From the NCBI GenBank assembly GCA_003229305.1, contig QIDH01000039.1, forward strand, positions 1 to 34,218: a stretch of DNA of 34,218 bases. The letters run 5' to 3'. Both the position numbers and the translations under genes were made by a program. Source of the stretch: Acidimicrobiia bacterium (GTDB lineage: Bacteria; Actinomycetota; Acidimicrobiia; Spongiisociales; Spongiisociaceae). The notes under the pieces are model-generated. The model worked only from the letters and a program-made list of their open reading frames with translations, searched no databases and was not told the origin of the DNA. Shown here one piece after another: positions 1 through 7,734 of this stretch (positions are counted from its first letter, which is position 1; every line of letters begins with the position of its first letter).

Positions 1-2
1 TC

Positions 3-464
3 CGCAAGGACGAGGGTTTCACCCTGGTCGAACTGATGGTCGTGGTGCTTGTCATTGCTATTCTCATCGCCATCGCCATCCCGACCTTCCTAGGCGCTCG
101 TGAGCGTGCCCAGGACCGTGCGGCCCAGTCAAACCTGCGCAACGCTCTAACGGCGGCCAAGGTTTTCTACGTTGACAATGAGCACTACAACGGTGCTGAT
201 ACCGATTTCGAAGGTATCGAGCCGAGCCTCGACTTTGACACGATTGCCAACGCCACGACCGACATAGTCGGATTCGTTGTCGAGGATGTGGTCGCAGCGA
301 ACAACGACAACAACATCGTCACCTTTGTCACGCAGTCTGCTTCGGGTGATTGGTTCTGCATCTCGGACACCGCCCAAGGTGGCGGATCCGGAACGTTCTA
401 CAACTCGGATGCAGCTGTCGCCAACGTGGACGTGGCCGCAGAGTGCGGCAACGGAAGCTGGTAG
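3..464 (+). CDS. Type IV pilin (major-type), 5' end cut by window
   Basis: Structural subunit of a type IV pilus. The reading frame is open to the window edge, so the true start lies upstream. The visible protein begins RKDEGFTLVELMVVV, the class III signal: cleavage after the Gly, mature Phe1 and the conserved Glu5, followed by the hydrophobic N-terminal helix (VVVLVIAILIAIAIPTFLGA). About 146 mature residues is normal for a small pilin. Two cysteines, in WFCISD and near the C-terminus in AECGNGSW, could form the D-region disulfide. The N-terminal helix and the final ANVD...C.GN.W pattern are shared with the next gene, so the two are tandem paralogues. The prepilin peptidase that would process it lies two genes downstream. 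The family is certain; its role as the major subunit is inferred from its position. Confidence 0.93.
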   Translation, partial: RKDEGFTLVELMVVVLVIAILIAIAIPTFLGARERAQDRAAQSNLRNALTAAKVFYVDNEHYNGADTDFEGIEPSLDFDTIANATTDIVGFVVEDVVAANNDNNIVTFVTQSASGDWFCISDTAQGGGSGTFYNSDAAVANVDVAAECGNGSW

Positions 465-494
465 CAAGTACCTCGAGAACATCTGAAACCGACT

Positions 495-525
495 CGGAGA
501 GGGTGGGCATTGCCCGCCCTCTCCG
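495..525 (+). terminator. Intercistronic hairpin between the two pilin genes
   Basis: A near-perfect inverted repeat with arms of about 14 bases (CGGAGAGGGTGGGCA against TGCCCGCCCTCTCCG, one G-T wobble) begins 31 bases after the first pilin stop. No T-run follows it, so it is not a classical intrinsic terminator. It could be a partial terminator, or an RNA stabiliser that raises the first pilin's mRNA relative to the genes downstream. The structure is seen; the role is inferred. Confidence 0.5.
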
Positions 526-591
526 ACGTTCGACAAGAAAGATGTAAGGCCCCATACCCTCGGGCCGATATGAAGAGGGGAGGGAAAAGAT

Positions 592-1074
592 TTGTTGAAA
601 CGACTAAAAACCAGGCCGGAATCGGGTTTCACTCTCGTCGAACTGATGGTTGTGGTGCTTGTCATTGCCGTTCTCATTGCCATCGCCATTCCTACATTTC
701 TCGGGGCGAGGGAGCGAGCGCAAAACCGGACGGCGCAGGCGAATCTGCAGACGGCAACCAAGGCCGAGTCGGCATACAACGCCAGCGACGCCACATCCGG
801 CTTCACGGCGAACGCGGTCATCATGGCAGCCGAGGAATCCTCGCTGGACTGGACGGGGGGCGCGACGGACTCGATTCATGTTTCGGTTGCCGATGTTGTC
901 GCAGGCGATTCTCAGCAGCTGTTGGTCTACACACGCTCTGGCACCGGGACCTGGTACGGCCTCAGGGTCGTGACTCAGAACGGTGTCGGGATCAACGCCG
1001 GGCGCTACACCTGCGAAGGGGTCGCGGAGGCTAACGTCGACGACATGGCCGATTGCACCGGTAACGATTGGTAG
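592..1074 (+). CDS. Type IV pilin, second tandem paralogue
   Basis: A 160-residue prepilin with a 12-residue leader (MLKRLKTRPESG), cleavage before Phe13, and Glu17 as the mature Glu5. The following helix is almost identical to that of the preceding pilin, while the globular part has diverged strongly. Two C-terminal cysteines (RYTCEG and ADCTGNDW) mark a probable disulfide-bonded D-region. The start is TTG at 592, or possibly TTG at 595, set by the purine-rich Shine-Dalgarno GAGGGGAGGG at 575-584. It overlaps the prepilin peptidase gene by 7 bases, so the two are probably translationally coupled. It may be an alternative major pilin or a minor pilin. Confidence 0.92.
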   Translation: MLKRLKTRPESGFTLVELMVVVLVIAVLIAIAIPTFLGARERAQNRTAQANLQTATKAESAYNASDATSGFTANAVIMAAEESSLDWTGGATDSIHVSVADVVAGDSQQLLVYTRSGTGTWYGLRVVTQNGVGINAGRYTCEGVAEANVDDMADCTGNDW

Positions 1075-1838
1075 TCATAGCCGGCTTGGTCGCTCTATTC
1101 GGGGCAATCATCGGCTCGTTCCTCAACGTTGTGGCCCACCGGGTTCCGGAGGGCAACTCCGTAGTTTCGCCTCCGAGCGCCTGCACCAACTGCGATGCCG
1201 CGATTCGTGCGCGTCACAACATTCCAGTCCTCGGCTGGATCATCCTTAGGGGTAGATGCCACGACTGTTCTGCGGCGATATCGGTGCGCTATCCGATCGT
1301 GGAAGCAGCAACCGCCGGAGCCTTCTTCGCGACGACGTTGGTGGTCGGTCTCGAGTGGTCGCTGCTTGCCCACCTGTGGTTTGTATCAGTGACCATCGTA
1401 TTTGTCCTGACGGACCTCGACCATCACCGGCTCCCGAACGCCATCATGATTCCGGGGACCGTCGTCGGTGCTCTAGCTTTGGGAGGTGGTGCCCTTGCAG
1501 ATGGTCGGGCGGGCGATTTCGTTGAAGCGCTGGCGGCCGGCGCCGGCTACTTCCTCTTGATGTTGCTGATCGCTCTGGTCGCCAGGGGAGGCTTCGGGTT
1601 CGGAGACGTGAAACTTGCTTTCCTGCTCGGCGTGTTCGCGGGATACGGCGGGTGGCCGCTGGCGGCGTTCGCGGCGTTCGCCGGCTTCATGCTCGGCGGG
1701 GTCATTTCGTTGTTCCTGGTCGTAACTCGCATCAAGGGACGCAAGGACGCCATCGCATTCGGCCCACCGATGATCCTGGGAAGCTGGATCGCGATCGTGT
1801 GGGGTCGCTCGATTCTCGATTGGTATCTGCGTATCTGA
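1068..1838 (+). CDS. pilD: Prepilin peptidase / N-methyltransferase (A24 family)
   Basis: Integral membrane aspartic protease that cleaves the class III leader of the pilins and methylates the new N-terminal Phe. The 256-residue protein opens with FGAIIGSFLNVVAHRVP, the usual family start. A cytoplasmic loop carries two CxxC pairs (C39/C42 and C64/C67) for zinc, as in bifunctional PilD. The catalytic aspartates are in TDLDHHRLPN (116-118 region) and in GFGFGD (D180). Multiple hydrophobic segments follow. The start is TTG at 1068, inside the preceding pilin gene; no better start precedes the GAIIGSFLN motif. Retention of all four cysteines suggests both activities are present. Confidence 0.95.
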   Translation: MVVIAGLVALFGAIIGSFLNVVAHRVPEGNSVVSPPSACTNCDAAIRARHNIPVLGWIILRGRCHDCSAAISVRYPIVEAATAGAFFATTLVVGLEWSLLAHLWFVSVTIVFVLTDLDHHRLPNAIMIPGTVVGALALGGGALADGRAGDFVEALAAGAGYFLLMLLIALVARGGFGFGDVKLAFLLGVFAGYGGWPLAAFAAFAGFMLGGVISLFLVVTRIKGRKDAIAFGPPMILGSWIAIVWGRSILDWYLRI

Positions 1839-1911
1839 TCGGAGCGAGAAATGCCCCGAACAACGGAACCCAGGCGCCGAAATATTCCAGCTCGAATGTC
1901 ACTCCAAGGTG

Positions 1912-1950
1912 TTGCACAGTGTTACGCTCGTGTAATCACACACGTGTGAT
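1912..1950 (+). promoter_or_regulatory. Overlapping dyads upstream of pilM (candidate promoter/operator)
   Basis: The 177-base gap between pilD and pilM holds a dense cluster of related half-sites. GTGTTAC is at 1919-1925, GTGTAAT at 1930-1936, and an inverted pair ATCACAC / GTGTGAT at 1935-1941 and 1944-1950 with a 2-base spacer. TTAC-N6-GTAA (1922-1935) forms a second dyad overlapping the first. A TTGCAC at 1912-1917 could be a -35 element, but the spacing to a convincing -10 is poor. The cluster looks like an operator for pilMNO; which regulator binds is unknown. Confidence 0.45.
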
Positions 1951-2015
1951 TTGGCGCAGTAGAGGACCGCGCTGGTCTTCGCGCTGAAGAAGCGGGCAAC
2001 CAGACGGGGCGTCAC

Positions 2016-3098
2016 ATGTCGCTCAATGTGGGACTCGACATCGGTACGACAGCTGTTCGTGCTGCATTGGTCGAAACCCGGAAGGGCAAGCCAAGCCTGA
2101 AGCGGTTTGGCCAAGTCGCCCTACCACCAGGAACGGTGGTAGGTGGCGAAGTGGTCGACGAAACCGTGATGAAGGAGGCACTCAGCCAGCTGTGGAAGAC
2201 GGCCAAGCTGCCAAAGAAGCGCGTCGTCGTTGGCCTGGCCAACCAGCGAGTGATCGTACGCCGGATCGACCTGCCATACATGGACGAGGACGAGCTGCTC
2301 GAGTCCTTGGCGTTCCAGGCTCAGGAATACATCCCGATCCCGGTCGAGGAAGCGACCCTCGACTTCGTACCACTCGAAGAATTCACGACCCCTAACGGCG
2401 AAGCGATGATGTCGATCCTTGCGGTCGCTGCGCAAAAGACGATGACTCAGGATCTCCTACGAATAATCGGTTCGGTCGGCGCCAAGGTCATGGCAGTGGA
2501 TCTTCAGGCCTTCGCTTTGGTCAGGGCTGCGTTCGGCCCTGACCCCGATCCGGATGGCGACGCAGTCGCGTTGGTGGACATCGGGGGCAATGTCACCCAG
2601 GTGACGATCGTCAAGGGCGGCATGGTCCGTTTCCTTCGGATTCTACCGATGGGAGGGGACGATTTTTCAAACGTCCTCGCTACCGACCTCGGAGTATCGA
2701 CTGAGCAGGCGGAGCAACTCAAGAGGCGCGTTGGTGTGGCCATAGATGGAGATGGCTCCTCGGATGACCCCGAAGACACCGACGCTGCTGCCAGAGCAAT
2801 CTTGACCAGGCAGGCCAACCAGCTCATCGACGAGGTGCGCGGCTCGATCGACTACTACAGCTCGCAGGCGAACGACGAGGAGGTGACCAGGTTGGCGATC
2901 GCCGGAAACGGTGCGAGGTTGCCTCACCTCGCCAACCGCCTTGGCCGGACCCTGGCTCTGAGGATCGAGCCGGTGAAAATGCTCGACGGGGAGGATCTCG
3001 ACATTTCCAAGCGGGTGGGGCTGTCGGAAACCGAGCTGCAAACCGCCCAGCCGGTACTGCCGGTGGCGGTCGGTTTGGGTCTTTGGAGCGAGGCCTGA
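2016..3098 (+). CDS. pilM: Type IV pilus assembly protein PilM
   Basis: Cytoplasmic actin-like ATPase-fold protein that anchors the inner-membrane alignment complex by binding the N-terminus of PilN. At 360 residues it has the usual length. The N-terminal VGLDIGTTAVRAALVE is the first phosphate-binding motif of the FtsA/PilM fold; RVIVRRIDLPYMDEDEL and FQAQEYIPIP are typical PilM segments; VDIGGNVTQVTIV near residue 190 is the second nucleotide loop. It starts a new transcription unit after the dyad cluster, and its stop overlaps the pilN start (TGATG). The ATG at 2016 is the only start that keeps the full N-terminal motif. Confidence 0.95.
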   Translation: MSLNVGLDIGTTAVRAALVETRKGKPSLKRFGQVALPPGTVVGGEVVDETVMKEALSQLWKTAKLPKKRVVVGLANQRVIVRRIDLPYMDEDELLESLAFQAQEYIPIPVEEATLDFVPLEEFTTPNGEAMMSILAVAAQKTMTQDLLRIIGSVGAKVMAVDLQAFALVRAAFGPDPDPDGDAVALVDIGGNVTQVTIVKGGMVRFLRILPMGGDDFSNVLATDLGVSTEQAEQLKRRVGVAIDGDGSSDDPEDTDAAARAILTRQANQLIDEVRGSIDYYSSQANDEEVTRLAIAGNGARLPHLANRLGRTLALRIEPVKMLDGEDLDISKRVGLSETELQTAQPVLPVAVGLGLWSEA

Positions 3099-3721
3099 TG
3101 CGAGCCGTAAACCTACTTCCTCCGGAAGAAGCCCAGCGGTCGGCCGCGCGCAGGCGCCGGGTGGGCTACCTGTTCCTGATGGCTCTCTATATCGGTGCCC
3201 TGGCCCTCGGCTACCTGTTCTTTGCGGGCCGAGCGGATCAGGCCGAGGAGAACCTGGCTACTCAGCAAGCCAAGAACCAGACGATTCGCGACGACATTGC
3301 CCGTCTCGCTTCTGCGGACACCATGCGCAACGAATATCGGGCGAGGGCGGATGACGTGTCTCAGATCCTCGCCACCGATGTGTCATGGGGGCGCCTCCTC
3401 AACGATCTCGCCAGGCTCATCCCCGACCGGGTTTGGCTGACATCTCTCACCGCTTCGGCTTCGGTCTCCGAAACCAACCCTGGCGCCTTCGGGCAGGTGA
3501 CCATGGCCGGCACGGCCTTCGACTATCCGGACGCGGCATCCTGGCTTCGCACGCTCGATTCGGATCGGTGGCCCGCCATCGGAGCAGCTTGGGTCAACAG
3601 TACGGCGGTTGAGACCGTCGCGGGCGGAATCGAAGCAGTCAACTTTTCTTCGATCGGCAACTTGACAGACTCCGCGGTCAGCCGTCGGATCGATGAACGG
3701 ATACCGGAGGTTCCCCAGTGA
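3098..3721 (+). CDS. pilN: Type IV pilus assembly protein PilN
   Basis: Bitopic membrane protein of the pilus alignment complex, which binds PilM through its short cytoplasmic tail and pairs with PilO outside. The start is ATG 3098, overlapping the pilM stop, giving MRAVNLLPPEE, the conserved PilM-binding tail (family consensus INLLP). An earlier in-frame ATG at 3083 would add five residues inside pilM and is less likely. One transmembrane helix spans about residues 24-44, followed by a coiled-coil stretch (about 46-75) and a PilN-type globular domain (DVSWGRLLNDLARLIPDRVW). It is 207 residues long and overlaps pilO by 4 bases. Confidence 0.93.
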   Translation: MRAVNLLPPEEAQRSAARRRRVGYLFLMALYIGALALGYLFFAGRADQAEENLATQQAKNQTIRDDIARLASADTMRNEYRARADDVSQILATDVSWGRLLNDLARLIPDRVWLTSLTASASVSETNPGAFGQVTMAGTAFDYPDAASWLRTLDSDRWPAIGAAWVNSTAVETVAGGIEAVNFSSIGNLTDSAVSRRIDERIPEVPQ

Positions 3722-4410
3722 ACCGGTCGATTCTGCTCGTAGGGGGTCTGCTGGTCGTTCTTCTCACCGCCGCATGGTGGTTCCTCCTGGTTTCGCCAGT
3801 CAACGAACGTGTAACCGTTGCCGACCAGCAGCTTGACCAGGCCGAGAACGAAGAGGGAACTCTGGCCGCGCAGCGCCGTTCGCTTCAACAGGTTCAGGAC
3901 AACATGTTGGAGTACCTCGCGGCCATTGGTGAGCTGGAGAACTCGATACCTCCTACTCCCCAAGCCGCGGCTTTGATCGATTCCCTTTCGGTTCTGGCGG
4001 GCGAGACCGGTGTTGTTTGGTCCAACGGATCATACGGTCAGCCTCAAGATGTCGATGGGGCGTATTTCGAGATCCCGATCTCCATCACGATCAATGGCCA
4101 GTTCTTTGAAGTGTTGGGGTACCTGTACGGAATGGCGGAACTCGATCGACTGGTGCAGATTGAGAGCGTGAGCATCGCTCCGACTCAAAGCGAGCAGGGG
4201 TTCACCGTGCTGAACGTCTCGATTTCGGCGAAGGCATACACGAGCAGCGACGTGATCCTGCCGGCCGCACCTGAAGGCGAAGCCCCACCAGAAGGAGGAG
4301 CTGGAGCCGACCAGGAAGGTGGTGGTGAACCGCCGGTCCCTGATACCCAGGAAGGCGAGCCAAACGCCGAGGGCGAAGACGTTGCAGCCCAGACGGGAGC
4401 CCGGCTCTAA
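3718..4410 (+). CDS. pilO: Type IV pilus assembly protein PilO
   Basis: Partner of PilN in the trans-envelope pilus scaffold. The 230-residue protein has one transmembrane helix near residues 4-25, a coiled coil (about 33-70, QLDQAENEEGTLAAQRRSLQ), then a ferredoxin-like PilO domain (AALIDSLSVLAGETGV, EVLGYLYGMAELDRLVQIES). The last roughly 50 residues are a low-complexity Pro/Glu/Gly-rich acidic tail (from AAPEGEAPPEGG on), which standard PilO does not have and which is probably extracytoplasmic and disordered. The start is GTG 3718 in a 4-base overlap with pilN, and its stop overlaps the next ATG by one base. Confidence 0.9.
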   Translation: MNRSILLVGGLLVVLLTAAWWFLLVSPVNERVTVADQQLDQAENEEGTLAAQRRSLQQVQDNMLEYLAAIGELENSIPPTPQAAALIDSLSVLAGETGVVWSNGSYGQPQDVDGAYFEIPISITINGQFFEVLGYLYGMAELDRLVQIESVSIAPTQSEQGFTVLNVSISAKAYTSSDVILPAAPEGEAPPEGGAGADQEGGGEPPVPDTQEGEPNAEGEDVAAQTGARL

Positions 4411-4937
4411 TGCATAGGCAGGCCAACGCATCTGGCGTCGCGGCGGCGGTCGCAATCGTAATGATCGGGTTGGCGATCGCAATGGGCTGGCTGGTCCTGT
4501 CCGGTGGTGTCCTGAGTTCCGCCGCCGATCCGGTGCTGGATGGTCCGCTGGCAGATACACAGATCGTCGTGGCGGCTCCAGCAGCGCTGGCGGAAGGCAT
4601 GCGGATCGAAAGCGCAGTGCAGTTCAGCCAGCCTCGGGACCCTTTCCGTCCCCTCATCACAGACGCCGCGGTAGCCGGAAATGGAACCGGAGACGGAACA
4701 GGGGGAGGTGGCGGCGACGGGGTCACCAACGGCTCGTCCGTGACGTTGCAGGAGATCAATAGCGTCGACGGCGTGCTGCGGGCAACCGTGATCGTCGACG
4801 GAGTGACCTATATCGTCGGAGTAGGGGACACTTTTGCCGGCAGTTTCCAAGTTGTCAGTCTGACGACCGACAGTGGCGTGTTCCTCAACGGCGACAACGC
4901 CTTTGAGTTGTCGGTTGGGCAACAGATCCTGAAATAG
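4410..4937 (+). CDS. PilP-like pilus assembly protein
   Basis: A 175-residue protein in the position of pilP. It has an N-terminal transmembrane helix (about 9-31) and no lipobox cysteine, unlike proteobacterial PilP, which is a lipoprotein. PRDPFRPL at 75-82 matches the RDPF motif just before the PilP globular domain. After a Gly-rich linker (91-104), the C-terminal domain (GVTYIVGVGDTFAGSFQVVS, ending VGQQILK) resembles the small beta HR domain that in diderms contacts the PilQ secretin. The start ATG overlaps the pilO stop by one base. A monoderm has no secretin, so its partner is unclear; assignment rests on motif and position. Confidence 0.7.
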   Translation: MHRQANASGVAAAVAIVMIGLAIAMGWLVLSGGVLSSAADPVLDGPLADTQIVVAAPAALAEGMRIESAVQFSQPRDPFRPLITDAAVAGNGTGDGTGGGGGDGVTNGSSVTLQEINSVDGVLRATVIVDGVTYIVGVGDTFAGSFQVVSLTTDSGVFLNGDNAFELSVGQQILK

Positions 4938-5007
4938 CGACAGAGCCGGGGCACAGGCGCGCCCGGTCTGACCTCGCGGTCGCAACGGTCCCCGTATCTC
5001 GGGCGTT

Positions 5008-5013
5008 TAGCAT
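5008..5013 (+). promoter_or_regulatory. -10-like TAGCAT of a probable leaderless aroC promoter
   Basis: TAGCAT sits exactly 7 bases upstream of the aroC ATG, so initiation about 7 bases downstream of the hexamer would put the A of ATG at or next to the 5' end. No Shine-Dalgarno precedes the ATG. No recognisable -35 was found 16-19 bases upstream. The same hexamer and spacing recur before ribD. Confidence 0.5.
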
Positions 5014-5020
5014 CTGGGCC

Positions 5021-6172
5021 ATGTTCCGATATCTGACCGCAGGTGAATCTCACGGCCCGGGTTTGGTGGCTGTCGTCGAGGGATTGCCATCCGGCATGCC
5101 GTTCCTCGCAGAAGGTGTGTCCACCGAATTGGCGAGACGACGGCTCGGCTACGGCCGTGGCAATCGAATGAAGCTGGAGCAGGACCGGCTCGAGATCATG
5201 GCCGGGGTCAGGCACGGGGTCACCATCGGTTCACCCGTGGCAGTAATCGTGCACAACACCGAGTGGCCAAAATGGGAGGAGGAGATGTCACCGGCCCCTG
5301 GCGAACCACTCCGTCCGATGACTACCCCCCGTCCTGGACACGCCGATCTGGTCGGTATGCAGAAGTACGACGTTCACGACGCCAGGAACATTCTCGAACG
5401 GGCGTCCGCGCGCGAGACGGCAGCCAGAACGATCGTGGGGTACGCCGCGAAACAGGTACTCGCCGAGATTGGAGCCGGAGTCATCTCTCACGTCGTGGCG
5501 ATCGGCGCGGCGGAAGCCAAGGCGGGGGCGTTGCCGACAGTCGCCGACCTGGAGGCCATAGACGCCTCCCCTGTGCGTGCGTTCGACCGGTCCTCCCAAG
5601 AATCGATGATTGCCGAGATCGAGTCCGCCAAGGAGGCCAGGGACACCCTCGGGGGCGTAGTGGAGGTCATTGTTCATGGTCTGCCTCCCGGCCTTGGAAG
5701 CCACGTTCACTCAGACCGTCGCCTAGATGCCCGGCTTGCGGAGGCCCTCATGGGCATTCAGGCGATGAAGGCCGTCGAGATCGGAGACGGGTTGCAATCT
5801 GCCAGACGGAGGGGCTCCGAGGCCCATGACGAAATTTTCTATGAGGACGGCCGCTTCGTCCGCAACTCCGATCGGGCGGGTGGGATTGAAGGCGGGATGA
5901 CCACGGGCCAGCCGCTGCGGGTGAGAGTAGCGATGAAGCCGATTTCGACTGTGATGCGCCCGCTCAAGACCGTAGATGTGGTCAGCAAGGAGCCCGAAGT
6001 CGCGTTCAAGGAACGTTCGGATGTTTGTGCCGTCCCGGCCGCCGGGGTTGTGGCCGAACAGATGGTGGCCATCGTGCTCGCCCAGGAGGTACAGCGGATG
6101 TTCGGCGGAGATACGGTCGGAGACCTTCGGACCAATGTCGCCGCCTATCTCGAACGCCTCAAAGCATTCTGA
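5021..6172 (+). CDS. aroC: Chorismate synthase
   Basis: Converts 5-enolpyruvylshikimate-3-phosphate to chorismate with reduced FMN, the last common step to aromatic amino acids. The 383-residue protein begins MFRYLTAGESHGPGLV (catalytic His region) and contains RLGYGRGNRM, the PRPGHADLVG signature, DARNILERASARETAAR, and SGIEGG-type segment GGIEGGMTTGQP near the C-terminus. Start and length are normal. It is the first gene after the pilus cluster, probably with its own promoter, and its stop overlaps the aroK-aroB start (TGATG), so three shikimate activities are made together. Confidence 0.97.
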   Translation: MFRYLTAGESHGPGLVAVVEGLPSGMPFLAEGVSTELARRRLGYGRGNRMKLEQDRLEIMAGVRHGVTIGSPVAVIVHNTEWPKWEEEMSPAPGEPLRPMTTPRPGHADLVGMQKYDVHDARNILERASARETAARTIVGYAAKQVLAEIGAGVISHVVAIGAAEAKAGALPTVADLEAIDASPVRAFDRSSQESMIAEIESAKEARDTLGGVVEVIVHGLPPGLGSHVHSDRRLDARLAEALMGIQAMKAVEIGDGLQSARRRGSEAHDEIFYEDGRFVRNSDRAGGIEGGMTTGQPLRVRVAMKPISTVMRPLKTVDVVSKEPEVAFKERSDVCAVPAAGVVAEQMVAIVLAQEVQRMFGGDTVGDLRTNVAAYLERLKAF

Positions 6173-7686
6173 TGGAGCCGATCTGGCTGATCGGGATGAT
6201 GGGTTCCGGCAAGAGCACAGTCGGGGCTGAGGTCGCCGCCCGGCTGCGTTGGACGTTTGTAGACATCGATGCAGAGATAGCCGCCAGGGTCGGCTGCTCG
6301 ATCGGCGAGCTATGGGGGAGCGCAGGCGAAGAGGCTTTTCGGGACATGGAATCGGCCCAGGTCGCTCGGCTGGCCGACACAGTCGACACCGTCATATCCG
6401 CAGGAGGCGGGGTCGTGTTGCGCGGCGAGAACGTCAGGGCGATGCGGGAGTCAGGAGTTGTCGTTTGGCTCGATGCGCCGCCCGGCACCTTGGCAGACAG
6501 GCTGGAAGGCGATTCTGACCGGCCGCTACTCCGCCAATCCGATCCGCAAATTCGATTGAGTGAAATCGCGGCCGAGCGTGAGCATCGCTACCGGAGCTCG
6601 TCACATTTCCGGTTGGATGCCGCCGCCACGGTTGGCGAGGTCGCAGCCAACGTGGTCGGGCACGTCAGGATCAAAGTCGGCGATGCCAGTGAGGTGCTGG
6701 TCGGCCGTGGGTTTGCGCACGATCTGCTTCCGGTGCGCCCCGACCGCCGGAAAGCAGCCCTCCTCACCCAAGCAGGAGCGCTCACGGTGGCTGGCAACGT
6801 GGGAGATCGGCTGGCCGAAACGGGCATCGAGATGCTCAACATCGAACTCCCTGACCGTGAAGCTGCCAAAACGCTCGAGGCCGTCGGCGAAGTCTACAAA
6901 CGGCTGGCCGAATTCAACCTTGGCAGATACGACACAATTGTGGGGGTCGGTGGTGGAACGGTCACAGACGCGGCAGGTTTCGTAGCGGCCACCTGGCTTA
7001 GGGGAGTGGAATCCGTCGCAGTCCCAACCACGTTGCTTGGAGCAGTAGACGCGGCCATCGGGGGCAAGACCGGGCTGAACCTATCTGGCAAGAATCTTGT
7101 GGGTGCGTTCTGGCATCCGTCCAGAGTGAACGTATCGCTCGACGTGCTCGAGACCTGCCCTCGCAACCTGATGATCGAAGGGACGGCCGAGGCGGTGAAG
7201 GCCGGATTCATTGCTGACCAGGCGATCGTGGCCGCCTACGAAGAATCAGGGCTCGGGGCACCGCTCGCCGAGATCGTTCCAAAGGCGATCGCGGTCAAAG
7301 CCAAAGTGGTATCGGACGACTTCCGTGAACAAGGTGACCGGGCCATTCTCAATTTCGGCCATACGATCGGGCACGGAATCGAGACCGCCGCAGGTATTCC
7401 CCACGGTCACGCAGTGGCGATCGGGATGGTGGCCGCCGCGACAATCTCCGCGGCGAGATACGGCTTCGACGCACCACGACTGACCGCGCTGCTCACCAAA
7501 CTCGAACTTCCCATCAAGTCTCCGGCGGTGGACCGAAACACAGTGCTGGACCTCGTCGCCCGCGACAAAAAGAGATCCTCTGACGGGATCCGCATGGTAT
7601 TGCTTGAAGACTTCGGCCGACCCAGGCTGGAGTCGGTGAAACCCGCAGAACTCTCGGCCGGGCTCGCCGCGGTCGGCTTGGGATGA
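6172..7686 (+). CDS. aroKB: Shikimate kinase - 3-dehydroquinate synthase fusion
   Basis: One 504-residue polypeptide joins two shikimate-pathway enzymes. Residues 1 to about 165 are shikimate kinase: Walker A GMMGSGKST (8-16), the DID segment (31-33), FRDME (56-60), AGGG (77-80), and a DRPLL lid (116-120). Residues from about 166 are dehydroquinate synthase: GGGTVTDAAG (260-269), PTTLLGAVDAAIGGKTGLN (285-303), GKNLVGAFWHP, and the zinc-binding NFGHTIGHGIE near 394. The ATG at 6172 overlaps the aroC stop; a longer frame from 6025 only reads through aroC out of frame. The usual order is two separate genes, so this is a true fusion with both sets of key residues present. Such fusions are known in some Actinobacteria. 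Confidence 0.96.
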   Translation: MEPIWLIGMMGSGKSTVGAEVAARLRWTFVDIDAEIAARVGCSIGELWGSAGEEAFRDMESAQVARLADTVDTVISAGGGVVLRGENVRAMRESGVVVWLDAPPGTLADRLEGDSDRPLLRQSDPQIRLSEIAAEREHRYRSSSHFRLDAAATVGEVAANVVGHVRIKVGDASEVLVGRGFAHDLLPVRPDRRKAALLTQAGALTVAGNVGDRLAETGIEMLNIELPDREAAKTLEAVGEVYKRLAEFNLGRYDTIVGVGGGTVTDAAGFVAATWLRGVESVAVPTTLLGAVDAAIGGKTGLNLSGKNLVGAFWHPSRVNVSLDVLETCPRNLMIEGTAEAVKAGFIADQAIVAAYEESGLGAPLAEIVPKAIAVKAKVVSDDFREQGDRAILNFGHTIGHGIETAAGIPHGHAVAIGMVAAATISAARYGFDAPRLTALLTKLELPIKSPAVDRNTVLDLVARDKKRSSDGIRMVLLEDFGRPRLESVKPAELSAGLAAVGLG

Positions 7687-7722
7687 CATCCGCCTATACG
7701 AATGGCTGGCCTCCTGGCGATC

Positions 7723-7728
7723 TACACT
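7723..7728 (+). promoter_or_regulatory. -10-like TACACT of a probable leaderless efp promoter
   Basis: TACACT lies 6 bases before the ATG at 7735, with no Shine-Dalgarno in between or just upstream. The layout matches those before aroC, rpe and ribD. No clear -35 is visible. It supports choosing 7735, rather than the earlier in-frame ATG at 7702, as the efp start. Confidence 0.48.
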
Positions 7729-7734
7729 TCCGGC

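Noticed and set aside
4938-5007. Terminator after the PilP-like gene
   Set aside because: A GC-rich imperfect hairpin (CCGGG / CCCGG) can be drawn, but the arms are short and there is no T-run.
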